Shown here piece after piece: positions 35,838 to 47,787 of a stretch of 64,000 nt of DNA. The notes below the pieces were generated by a model. It was given only the letters and a program-made list of their open reading frames with translations, was not told the DNA's origin and did not search any database. Numbering within the stretch: position 1 is the stretch's first letter; each line of letters starts with the position of its first letter. The stretch comes from Diplocarpon mali (Eukaryota > Ascomycota > Leotiomycetes > Helotiales > Drepanopezizaceae). The translations under genes and the position numbers were made by a program. The DNA lies in the NCBI GenBank assembly GCA_024741835.1, contig JAENRP010000237.1, positions 1-64,000 on the forward strand, in the 5' to 3' direction.

Positions 35838-38800
35838 ATGGTTTTATCTACTGCAATAGGGGATAAACAAATACTAATTATAAACTTCTCTTAAGATAGT
35901 AAAGCTATTATATTGTTAGAGAGCTTTAAATCGACCTATGCAGCCTTAAGAGATATAAAGTAATAAAAACTCCTTTTAGCTTACGCGAATGCTATTAATA
36001 ACCTTTTAACTTAAGTAGCCCTTAGAATTCTTCAATTTAACGACTTTCTAATTAAAGAATTAAGATTAAAGGGAATCTCTAAAGAGGAATTCTTAATTAA
36101 TGCAGATTAATATATAACCTTAGCTAATACTTTTAAAATAGATTAAGATAAAAGGGAAGAATCTATCTAATAACTAGATAATTTAACTATTAATAAGAGA
36201 GGACTCCTATTTCGTTCGCGCTTCCTAATAAATATTAATTCTAATAATAGAAGGCAAGTATTATTAAAAATTCTTAAGGAAAATACTCTTATAGTTAGAG
36301 CTATTTAGATTCTTAATTTCTTTATCATTTAAAAAGGAGTAGTAAAATTCTAAGGCAATCGAATTCGCAATTGCAGATTTATAGGCCTATCTAATATAGT
36401 ACTTATAGTAGCTAATAAGGCTATAAAAAGATCAAATTAGGCTATAGATATTACTCTACTTAATAGTATTATTATTAATATGCTAAGGCTCTGCGCTTTT
36501 ACTTATAGTTTACTTATTTTAAAAGAGAATTAGATACCTATACTAGGGTTTAAATAAGATTTCTTTAATAATAAAAAAGGGAATTGGTTATTTATAGTTA
36601 AGCTTACCTTAAAATTCGCTTTTTAGCTTAAAAATATAATAAGTGCTAAACTATATAATTTGACTCGCAGTCCTAGATTAAGAGTTAAAACTAAGAATTC
36701 TAAAAGGGGATCCAACCTAACCTTTGCCGAAATAACCTTAGAGACCGCAGCTAAATAGATTACTTAAACCCTAAGCGCTGCCTTATTAGACTTTTCAAAG
36801 TCTTTAAAGGACTTTCCTTTAACTAGACAACCTATTTTAACGCAATCTTAAAGAATAATAGATCATTCGATAGCTACCTTAGCTAATTTGCAATTTAAAA
36901 CTAAAGGATTATACGCCTATTTAAACTCCTTTCCTAATAACTTAAAAGAGCTAGTTCTTAACTTCTTTATATCTATATGCAACTACTTTAAAAACGATAA
37001 TATAAGAGAAGACCTTATTCTTATTACTTTAAAAATAATTAAAAGAGCTATTAGATAGATTTAATAGCTTATCCTAAATGAATTCGCCCTTGCAAATATT
37101 GTTTAATTCTTTAATAATTATAAAAGTTAAGAACCTAGTCTCTTAGATGCTAAGCGAGACTATTTTATCTTATAAAAAAGAGAATATAAAGAGGAATCTA
37201 TTAATTAGAAAATATTTATAATTATAGTAATATACCTTAATCGGTTATTCTTAACCTTAAGCTTAAAGAATAATATAATATTTAAGTATCCTTTATAATA
37301 AAAACTCAATTTCAATAGTATCTTCCTAGCGTAAGAATCGAAGGGAGAAGACTTTATAACCTTTATATTCGCTCTCTTTCAATTTACTATAGTCTTAATT
37401 ATAAAGGATTTAATATTAATGAAACTATTAAATACTTAAGACTTCTTTATATAGCAAAAGATATTAATCTTTTTCTAATCTACTTTAATAATCAATTCTT
37501 TATCTCTTTAAAGATACGCAAATCTAATCTATTAATAATAGAGGCATCTCTAAGTGCTATAAAATTCAAGGCTGATCCTAAAGCCTTAAAGGCATTAAAG
37601 CCGATTAAATAGAATAATTCCTTCTTTTTAATATTATTAAGTAATAAATAGTAAGAGGAAATAGAAGAAGAAGGGTCAATTGTAATGCCTAAACCCTTCG
37701 GATGCCGCTTCTTAACCGATAATTTTACTACTAATAATAGAGCTTTTATAAGTATATTCCTCTCTATTATAAGATAAGAAGTAGAGATATACCTTTATTA
37801 CTTCTACCTTATAAATAACGCGACCTTTATACCTTCTTATTTTCTTTATAATATAATATTCAATCTTACTTAATAAGTCCTTCGAATGTACTATAGACTC
37901 TACCTCTTAGCTATAATAGTAAAAAGTGAAGGGGCTTATTAGCTTATTGCTTATCCTAAACCTCTTTAATTAATTGGCCTTAGTCTTTATAATTAAGTTA
38001 TTTTAATAAAAAGAGATACAAGTGCTACTAATAAAGAAAATCCGATTATCACTTGCAGTTTTAAACTATAAGTCAATTTTACTAATAAGTGAGTCTTGGA
38101 TTATCAAATCCTACCGATCAGATAAGGCCCCGCTTTAGGAAGCCTTAATAGGTAGATCGGCTCTTAGTTAAATATAAAACTTACTCTATTTATAAAGAAG
38201 ATAAGTTAATAAACTTCCTAGGCACTCGGTTCAAAATCTCAACTAGCTCAAATAACTATAAAAATAAAGCAAAAGGAGATCTTGCGACCTATTACTAATA
38301 ATAGCAATCCAATTATAGTAATAATAAAATAGGAATATCTTTTTAAAATGCTTTTAAATAATTCTTATAAAACTAGTAGTTTTATAGCCTTTTATAACAA
38401 CTATATAGCTATTTGCAATAAGAATACCTTAGAAAATAAGACTTAAATCTTTAATCTTATCTTTTTAATCTTTACTTTAAAGCAACCTCTAATACCTTAA
38501 TAGATTAATATAAGTAGAACTACTGCACCTTTTAAGGCAGCTTTTTATCTTAAGAACTGCAGCAGCCTCTCTAAAGCTATTATTAATCGACGCTTTTAAA
38601 TAAATCCCTCGATTATAATTAAAGTATAAAAGTTGTTTCTTTTTAATAAAGACGAATTGAAAATCTACCTTATAGAATATAATTAGAAACTCTTTAACAC
38701 CTTTATTAATGCTTAAACGAATATTATAAACACTAAATCGCTTCTTTATAAACTTAAGTCTTAAGGATAATGCGATAAAATAAATACTATCTAAGAGCCT

Positions 38801-39112
38801 AATGTACTAATTAATAAAGATATTATCGCAAGAAAATTCGAAAAAGAGATAAGCTATAATACTAGTATAATGCCAGACCCTGATTTAGGAACTAATTCCC
38901 TATTTTTACCCTTAAGCTTAAAAACGCCAAGACTGACTCGCGAGCCTGGCCCGCGAATAAGGTTAGACTCGGCTAGCTTTAGCCTATAAGATAGTTCGGA
39001 TGAACTTCGGCTATTAAATCTAGGGGTACTAATAGAAGATCCTTTGAAAGGGGTCCCTAAGGCTAAGAAATCGCTAAGAAGTAAGAACTAGCGCAAAAGA
39101 AGAAGGCTTTGA
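35838..39112 (+). pseudogene. gypsy-2 Y ORF3, about 1,090 codons, unknown function
   Basis: ATG 35838. The frame continues to TGA 39110-39112 with one frameshift around 37500 (the phase changes from that of 36663 to that of 38051). The copy in Z has no shift and is 1,091 codons. The protein starts with a conserved L-E-S-F-K-S-T-Y-like segment. It has a central leucine-rich part, an acidic/glutamine-rich part and a very basic C-terminus (K-R-R-R-L). It carries three 23-bp palindromes (36663, 38051, 38936). It resembles ORF4 in order of motifs (I-L-N-F-F-I-I-Q-K-G / V-L-N-Y-F-T-I-Q-E-G; F-P-N-N-L-K-E-L / F-P-K-D-L-Q-K-F). I do not recognise the family; it occupies the place of env in some Gypsy elements, but no signal peptide or furin-like site is visible. 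Confidence 0.7.
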
Positions 39113-39695
39113 AGTGATAATAAAACTAATAATTAAGTCGAGCGATCTGAAGAATCTAGCCTACTACCCTTAGAAAAGACCTTTTAAAACACTTGCGAAT
39201 TTAGGTTGAATTTTTTAAAGATTATCTACTTCCTATATACCTTTACCCCTTTGTTTTTCATTCTTTCTTTTATCCTATATATATTCTTTATTCTACTTTA
39301 CTCTTTATATAATCTATTCCTTGATTATTTCCTTTATATGCAACTTTCTAACGCTTACCTTTGAAATATCATCCTTACCTTTAATAATTGTCATTTATTA
39401 AAAGTGGGTCCTTGTATATATCATACCCTACTTTTGTTCCTACTTCCAGCCTCTTTATGCCTACTTTTCCTTTATACACTAGCGCGATTCCAAACTCTAT
39501 AAATAAGCCTCTTCTCGCACTACGATTTTACTTTTTTTACTTCTTTCTTTAACCCTACTAGACCTATAATATCAGTACTACTACTATTATCTTTCTATTA
39601 TCAATCTTTTCTAATATAAGCTTCCTATATCGTTAATCTTTCTTAAATAATTATCTCTTTATTTAGAACTACTTCCTCCTGCTAAATAATTCATT
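39113..39695 (+). promoter_or_regulatory. gypsy-2 Y spacer ORF3-ORF4 with candidate promoter
   Basis: Pyrimidine-rich spacer. TATAAATA at 39498-39505 is conserved in copy Z (51446-51453) and followed by CT-rich runs; the ORF4 start lies about 200 bases downstream in both. Suggests separate transcription of ORF4. Evidence is position and conservation only. Confidence 0.45.
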
Positions 39696-39940
39696 ATAGC
39701 ACCACCTACCATAAGTAAAAAGGCCATACCCAAGAAGAATATGTCAATTGTGGCCTTAGGCAGCAAGTCCTTAAGCACTACTAATAATAAACTAATATTA
39801 AAGGGAGGGTTCTTATAGGATAGTAAGTCACTAAGATTATTAAAGGATATAGTAAGCACCTATAGAACGTTAGGTAAAATAGAATAATAGGTATTCTTAA
39901 ATTCATCTATTAAAGTGCTTAACTATAGAATTTCTACTAT
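39696..39940 (+). pseudogene. gypsy-2 Y ORF4, 5' fragment
   Basis: Starts at ATA 39696 (ATG in Z at 51659). About 80 codons in the same phase as Z ORF4, cut by the Z 5' LTR at 39941. The minus-strand frame at 39659-39859 is a shadow. Confidence 0.75.
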
Positions 39941-40186
39941 TATAGAGACCTGAGATGGATAGGTCTTATAACATATATCATATGATCGGCGCAGGACAGC
40001 AGGAGGATAAAAGGGCCATCTTCTATATATAAAGACAGCGCGCATCGCCATAAGTACTAAATATACCCTATACTTAAGACTTATTCCTAATATCTTATCT
40101 AAGAGAGCCTGCTTATAATGCTTCCTCCTCTTATTTTTAGGTCTTCCCTTAAGCCTATTCTTATATTATCTCCCTTTAGTTTTATA
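39941..40186 (+). repeat. gypsy-2 Z 5' LTR (246 bp)
   Basis: Begins TATAGAGACCTGAG and ends GTTTTATA. The CACGTG box is mutated (CATATG). It directly follows the truncated ORF4 of copy Y. Confidence 0.9.
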
Positions 40187-40474
40187 TTAATAACCTATAT
40201 AAGGACCGATTTCTTAAGATTTCCGTCCTTATACAACCTTATCAATCTCTTAGTTCGCAGATAAGAGACTAGCCTTTCGAAAAATACATTTTCGAAATAC
40301 TTATAGCATTTTAATCAACTTTAAAAACCTTATCCTTAATCGCCTAGTTACTTAAAACTGTCGATTTTGTTTAGCAACTATTAATAACCTCAGATTTTCC
40401 CTTTTCGGCTCTGCTTCGAAAACCCTTATTTTCTTCCTTAACTCCGAGATTTTCGGAATTTTCAGCTTCTTAAT
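40187..40474 (+). other. gypsy-2 Z leader
   Basis: Untranslated, parallel to 28235-28523. Nothing further recognised. Confidence 0.5.
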
Positions 40475-43400
40475 ATAAAAAGTTTAGCAAACCCTATAAT
40501 AGCAATCTCTAATAGCAATAGTTTTAAGTATTTAAGTAATACTAAGCGCAAACTCTAATTAGAAGTATTTCCTTAAAATCCTTAGAAATTCGAATCTAAT
40601 AATTCAGCCGCCTTAGCTTAATAAAACTCTAAAAATTACCTTAGAATCGTCTCTAAAGACCCCTTTATTCTAAAGACTAATAGGAATTAGCCTAAAGGCT
40701 AAAAAGAATCTTAGATATAAATCTTATCTTAGAAATTAGTCCTTAATTAAGTAAACCTTATCTTATTACAATTAGTTATAATACTCTTATTAGCTATTTA
40801 ATACTTAATTTGAATCTCTTAATAAACTTAGATTAAACTTTTAATAAAATTCGGAATTCTACTCCTAAGCTTAGCCTATAAGTAAGAGGATAAAAAGATA
40901 TCTTTAAATAACTTAAGACTACTACCTACTTTTTTAATATTAATACTAGAAAATACTAAAAATAATAATAATTTTAAACTTTTTATTATCCTTTTATTTA
41001 AATCTTTTCAAACCTATTTTAATTACTTTAAGATTAACTCAGATTCTAAACGTTCTTTAAGCCCTTTTGAATTTCGAAGTACTCCTTTTAGCAACTAATT
41101 ATATAATATTAAAGCTTCCCCTTTACCCCTTATAGATTCTATTAACTCAAACGGTTAATATAAAATAATAATAGCTATATTTAAGGCTATTACTAGCCAC
41201 TTTCCCCTCTTTAGTTCCTTTAGTACTCCTTACTTTATAAGAGCTAATATTACTAATTTCCTTAAGCAATATAAGGAAACTTATTACAATTTTAGTATTT
41301 TATAAGCAGATATGATTTCTTAGCTCCCTTGCTACTATAACTATATAAGTAAAGATATTATCAAATCCCTCCTTAAATAGAAAACGCATAGTTTATAAGA
41401 ACTCCTTATTAAGGCTCTTAAGTTTAAATTTTAAGAATTTGATAGATAGCAGATTTGCAATACTCTAGCTTTCTTAAAGGAATTTGTTTTAATCACTTAA
41501 ACTCCTAAGGAACTTAAGAACTACTATCGGACTTTTACTTATATATCAAATACCTTAATTAGCTAGAAAATACTTAGCAAAATTGAAAGAGGCCGCCTTT
41601 TCTTACTTAGATTACCTATTAGCCTTTGAAATAAGATTATTAAGCATTTTAAGATTAATAAGCAAGACCTTATAACCTTCGCCTTATTTAAGGAATTCTT
41701 AGCCTTTACTTTAAAATCAGATCTTAATAAGAGAACTATTAATGCTATAAAATAGGAAAAAGCCCCTACTCCTTCCTATACTAAAGACCTTAAGAGCCTG
41801 GTCCAAGAATACTCGAAAGCTTTAAAAGTTATAAAAGAAGTAAAGAAGAACCTAATAGTTATACCTTTTACTTGCAGGCCCAACTTAAGAGTAAGATCTA
41901 ACCTTAGAATTAAAGAACTTAAGACCTAATTTATAGAACTCCGAATCCAAAGCTTAAAAACTAGGATTAATAATCTCTTATAAGAAAAATAGCATATTCC
42001 CCAATTTAATAATAGGCAAAACTCGACTACTATAAGCCAACTTAATAGTTCCTATTACCAGACTCCTGCTTCTTATTATTTAAAATAACCAGCTAATATA
42101 AGAACTTAATAGTTGACTAAAGGAGGAGAAATTGATCCTAACCAGCACTCTACCAATATTAATACTATAAGGTATTAAGGGAATAGCAATAGAAGAAGAC
42201 TAACTTGCAACTTTTGCAATAATAAGGAACCCAACTGCCCTTTATATAAGTATTATAACAATTATCCTCTTTTCCATCGTTTTATTAATACTAAGATTAT
42301 ATATATTAATAAGTATAGGATGCTTTATATTAAAGATCCTAGGCTAGACGCTATCCTTATTAAAAAATACCAGAATTATTTATAACTATAAACTATTCGA
42401 ATAATAATATATAGTATAAAGTAGGATAAGGATTTAGCTAAACGAAAGCGTATTATTAAAATAAACTCTAAAGTCTTAACTTATATATATATAAGTCCAG
42501 CTAGTAATCTATCTAAAGGAGTACTTACTAACTAAACTTCGAACCAGACTGCTACTAAAGTCAGAGGTATCTCTATTTTAAAGTAGGTTAATAATAATAT
42601 ATCTACTAATATTAATACTACTTCTATATCCAGAAACCCTTAAAATACTTAGCGTCCTTTTAAATCTACTACTCCTTTAATATTAATAAAATTAGCTAAA
42701 GTCCTAAAATCAATATATATAACTTAAGAATCTTAATATAAAGTCTAAACGCTAAAAGATACCTAATAATCTAAAACTGCAATAGATAAGGATAAAGCCA
42801 ATATAATAGATAAATTAATTAAAGATATAATAGATAAAGATAGCTTTAAGCTTAAAGATTAAGAAGTTAAAGTTATTGCATAGACCTCTAACCTTAAGCG
42901 AAAGAGATAGATATTAAAATAGGAAAAATTCATTAATAAATACGCTAGTTCAACTGCAATAAAGAAAGCTATAGAGAATATCATAGCCTAGCAAATTAAC
43001 CTTATATTCAAAGACCTATTTAGTTTAATTAAACGCTTTAATAAAGTACTAAGAAAGTATATCCCAATTGCCTTTAAAGATTTAAATAATAATAAGGAAA
43101 TAGAAATTATAATATAAAAGAACTTTAAAAAGTACCTAGCCTTAATTAAATGTCTTTAAATTGCAAAAGACAAAGGAACCTAAAGGTACTATAATATTAT
43201 AGCAATAGCTTTAATATCTTAGAATATCAACCGAAATTATTTAGCAATTATAATAAAAAGCCTTATTATTATTTATTCTATAAAAGAATTAATTAAAGCA
43301 AAGGCTCTAATCGATTATAATTTAAAAGTTAATATAATAATTAGAAAAGTGGTAGAAATAGCTTAATTGACAATTATTAGCGATCGACTTCTTATATATT

Positions 43401-43756
43401 CGACTATCTTTAGATCGAAATACAATTTTAATAAATAGGTAAAAAATATGAAAGTTAAAGTTAAAGGGATTATTAATTATATTAACTTTCTAATAATAGA
43501 GAATTCTTTAAATAATATTCTTTTAAGAATGCCCTTTATTTTAAAATCTTAGCTAATATTTAACTATCCTAAAGATAGTCTTATAAAAGCTAGTCTTTAG
43601 AATATAGATCGATCTTTAAAAAGACAAATGGTTATTATAAGAGATATAGCTGAATTCTAAATTAAGGTTTTAAGAAACGATTAGCTAGTATAAGGGCTAG
43701 GCTTAATACTAATAAAAGAAGGCACTTAGCAAAGAGTTATAGCAAAAGAAAGGTGA
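40475..43756 (+). pseudogene. gypsy-2 Z ORF1: gag and protease
   Basis: Start now ATA 40475 (ATG in Y). It ends at TGA 43754-43756, 1,094 codons, identical in length to Y. The protease segment is at 43304-43330 with D at 43313-43315. Palindromes at 40861 and 41870 match those of Y. TGA cannot arise by RIP from CAA, CAG or TGG in one preferred step, so it marks the true end of ORF1. Pol continues in the -1 phase from before this stop. Confidence 0.8.
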
Positions 43757-46700
43757 GTTTGCCGATTTTGAATAATAGCGATTTAACTCGCAATCTTAAA
43801 CTAAGAGTCAAATCTGGAATTTTAAAAAATAGTACAATTAGCGTTTTATTAGATTAATAATTAAGAAAAAAGAAAAATAAAGCAGAAAAGAGGGTTCGTT
43901 TTATAAATTTCGATAATTCACTAATCATTTTAAAAAACCTAAAAACCACTTATAAGCTAGACCTGCGAGTGAAAAATAATAAAATTACTAATAATATTTC
44001 TATTTATATACTTTAAATTAACGACTTAGAAAATCTTTTATTTATTTTTAAAAAAGAAAATTCGGACCGTTTTATAGGATTTAATAAAAAAGGAAAGAAG
44101 TAGAAAAGTATAATACTAGCTAATATTCGAACTATATATAAAAGTAAGGTAGATAAAGTATAACTAATAGATTAGGGAATCTTTAATAGCTTAAAGCTTA
44201 AAGGACTAAATAATTAATTTAAATAAGATAAGAAGCTTTAACCTTTAAAGCTAAGTAGCAAATTCGGCAAGTTTATTATAAGTAGATTTTCTAATAAACC
44301 TATTAGATATCAGCTAATAAAAGAGCGTTTTAATATATTAAAAATTAGAGATAATCTAATAGAGCAAGAACGCAAACTACTTTATAAAACCTTAATAAAT
44401 TAAGAAGACGCTTTAGCTTTTAACTAGACGGAACTTAATCAAATTCGAAAAGAGGTCACGCTTTATATTAAGATTAAGATAATACCTTATAAAGCCTAGC
44501 AAGAGAAAACATTCAAAGTTCCTAAAGCTCTTTAAGAAAAGGTAATTGAAATATTAAAGGATAAGCTAAAGCAAAGCGTTCTTAAATTCTATAATAGCCC
44601 TTATAAGAACAAATGGTTCTTAATTGCTAAGAAAGAGAAGGGAACTTATAGATTAATAATAGTAGTAGTAGAGATGAACCGAGTAATTGTTAAGGACGCT
44701 AACGTTCCTCTAAATATAGATGAGTTTTCAAATGAATTTATAAGATTAACCTATAGCTCTCTTATTAACTTCTTCTTTAAATATAACTAATTTATTCTTA
44801 ATATTAAATTAAGAGATATAGTAGCAATTTAAACCCCTCTTAAGCTACTTCAAATAACTAGATTACCTTAAGGGGCTATAAATTCGATCGCTTAATTTAT
44901 CTAAGTAATCTATAAGATACTAGTAGATTATATACCTAATATTGCGCTCCCTTATATAGATAATATAGGAGTAAAAGGATTAAGATCATTTTACAATTAT
45001 AAAAAAGTTCTCTTTAGCATATAGCGATTTATAATAGAATATATTTAGAACTTAGACTAAGTGCTTATACAATTTAAAAGGGCAAAAGCAATAGTTGGAC
45101 CGAAGTTATAATACTATCTTCTATCGATAGAAATTATTAGTTTTATTACTGATTCTAATAGCCGAAGTCTTTAAAGGGCTAAAGTACTTAAAATCGACAA
45201 ATAGAAGAGGTATAATAATATAGCAGAAGCTCGCGCGTTTATTAGCATTATAGTATACTATCGCATTTGGATTAAGGATTTTACTAAAAAGGCAGCACCT
45301 ATTTATACCTTATTTCAAAAAGGGGCTGAGTTTTAATAGGAGGAACCTTAAATAGAGGCTATAAAATAACTAAAGTAAGCATTGCTTAAAGTGCTATATC
45401 TGATTAAAATAAACTATAGAGCTAACGCTAGGCCAATTATACTAATAGTTAACGCAAGCTTAATCAGATAAGGTGCTGTCCTTTAATAAGCTAATAGCCA
45501 ATAGAAAAGACATCTAGCTTACTTTAAAAGTAGTCTTTAGAATCCTATAAGGATAAAGTATAATATTATTAAATAGGAATGCAAAGGCGCTTTAAAGGTA
45601 ATAAAAAAGATAAGAAGCGACCTTTATAGTACTTACTTCATCTTTAAAACTAATACTAAAGTACTAGTAGAATAACTAAATAGAGCTATAAGCGACTTAT
45701 TAAGAGCCTTGCTAATAAAATAGATTGCTTAAATAAGACTAATGGACTTTAAAGTCAAATATATTCTAAAAATTAAAAATACTGCTGCTAATAGCCTTTT
45801 AAAAAGAACTCGTCCCTACCTCTTTAATTTAATTAAAGAAGATGAGATAAATATTAATAAGTAAGTAGAGAACGAAGTTAGTTATCTATTGATATATCGC
45901 CTTAAAGGGACTCGACTTATAGTCCTAGCCCGCGAGTTAAATAAGAGAATTTTATCACTTAACTACTTAAGTGACTTTAAAGAAATCGCGAAATTATTAA
46001 TTATACTTAAATAACTAAAGATAGTTACTCCTAAGGATTTTCAAAAGTTTAAAGCTAAAGCTCTGATTTATCTAATACAAAGATAGCTATTATTTAAAAG
46101 GAGTAATAACTCATTTCCTATATAGCTCTATTTAAATAATAATAAACTATAAGCTAAGGCTATTTAAAATGTTTATAAGGAGACTGGCTACTAAAGAGCT
46201 AAGTCTACTTACTATTAACTCTTAAGAAAATTCTTTTAAAAAGGCTCTTTTAAGGATTGCAAAGCTTTTATAAAGAGTTGCATCCCTTATTAGAAACGAA
46301 AACCTAATTATAAAGAGAATCTCCTATTCTTAACCTAGCTATTAGGCCTTTTCTATAAAGTCAGTCTCAATATTATATAAGTACTAATAATTAAAAATAG
46401 GATTATATATTTTATTTTAATAAAGGAAGACCTATTAGAATAGCCTAAAGGACAACCTTTAAGATCTACTAACTTTAAATCTATTATAAAGTTCCTTTAG
46501 AAAGACGTAGTCTATTACTATAGACTTTTTAGTAGACTAACTATTAATAGAGGCCTTAAAAATAAAAGAGTAGTTAAAGCTTTTTTATAAAAATATAGTA
46601 TTAAATAGGTTCAAATCTTAATATATAATTTAAAAGCTAATAGAGTAGTAGAGTAAGGATATTACAACATTCTTAATAGGCTATCTAAAGTTACTTATAA

Positions 46701-47600
46701 AGGATTTAAGAATTAAATAAAACACTTTTATAGAATACTCTTTACTTATCAAATAATAATCTATAAACCGACTGGAGTTATACTATTTTTCCTTATCTAT
46801 AGTAAAGAGGCATAGCTCCCTTTTAAATCCTAATAGCCTATTTAAAGATTATTCGATTATAATCAAATTTAAAACCGTTTCGATTTACTTATAATAAGAT
46901 ACTAATAATATAAGCTTTAAGATATAGATATAAAGGAAATTATTTTATAAAAGAAATAATATTAGGAAAAAGCTAAGGAAGCATAAGCTACTTCTAAAGT
47001 ACTTAAAATGCACCCTATTCGAAAAGATAATCTCATCCTAATCTATAATATTATAAGAAGTATTAATATATTAGCAGATATTAAACTTAACTATTAATAG
47101 CTTAGTCTATTTAAGGTTAAGTTTAAGTAAAAAGAAAAGGGATACTATTCTCTTTAGGAACTTAATAGAATCAATATTAAAGGAACCTTTATAGCTAACC
47201 GATTAAAGCACTTTTATTAATGCGATTAAACCTTATTCCTTTTAAAAGACAAATTAGAAATTAATATAACCTCCGAATCTTTTATAAGAACTGATAGTAA
47301 TATAAGTAATTTTAAACCCTTAGATAAAGATTAAGATTTTTCTAATTTAACTTATAAGCCGGTCTTATAAGTAAAGAATATTAAAATACCTAACTAATTG
47401 CAACCTTAAGTTATTATTCCTAAAATATCCGAAGAATGCAAAAGGGAATACTAAACGATTTCCTAGCCTATTAATTGTCCTACCTTCCTTTAATCCTTAT
47501 TTTTATATTTTTAGTAAGGTCGCCTCCTTTATTATTTAAAATATAGATCTTTTAAGATCACTTTAAATTCTTACCTATTCTAACTTATTTTATATTCTTA
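43740..47600 (+). pseudogene. gypsy-2 Z ORF2: RT, RNase H, integrase
   Basis: Same domain order as in Y but without the Y-specific extra base: RNase H joins the integrase in one phase near 45793. S-P-Y-K-N-K-W-F-L-I near 44596, catalytic Y-I-D-N near 44955. Spacer palindromes at 43786 and 43948 are in the pol phase; a further one at 45915 between RNase H and integrase is in another phase. The end of ORF2 is not marked by a clear TGA and is given approximately. Confidence 0.8.
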
Positions 47601-47787
47601 ATATTAGCCTTTAATTATAGCATTCTTATTACTTTCTTTAAATAATAAATAAAAAGTCCAATTTCTTTAATATATATATAATAAACCTATTATAGCTTGT
47701 ATACTCTTTTAATTCTTATACCTTATTAAACTCTCTTATTTATACTCCCTATCTTTTATAAGTAATATACCTTTAAAGAACTTATAA

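Larger units (their letters stand above)
27988..39940 (+). mobile_element. gypsy-2 copy Y, truncated in ORF4
   Basis: 5' LTR 27988-28234, gag-protease, RT-RNase H-integrase, ORF3 and the first about 245 bases of ORF4. It then stops exactly where the LTR of copy Z begins. The 4-bp target duplication ATAT (27984-27987 and 55701-55704) in copia-1 B frames Y and Z together. Simplest reading: Y inserted in copia-1, Z inserted in Y's ORF4, then recombination between the two 3' LTRs removed the rest of Y. Confidence 0.85.

Noticed and set aside
43752..43760. GTGAGT/GTAAGT as an intron donor between protease and RT
   Set aside because: No matching branch point and acceptor stood out, and introns are normally lost in retrotransposition; left as a note only.
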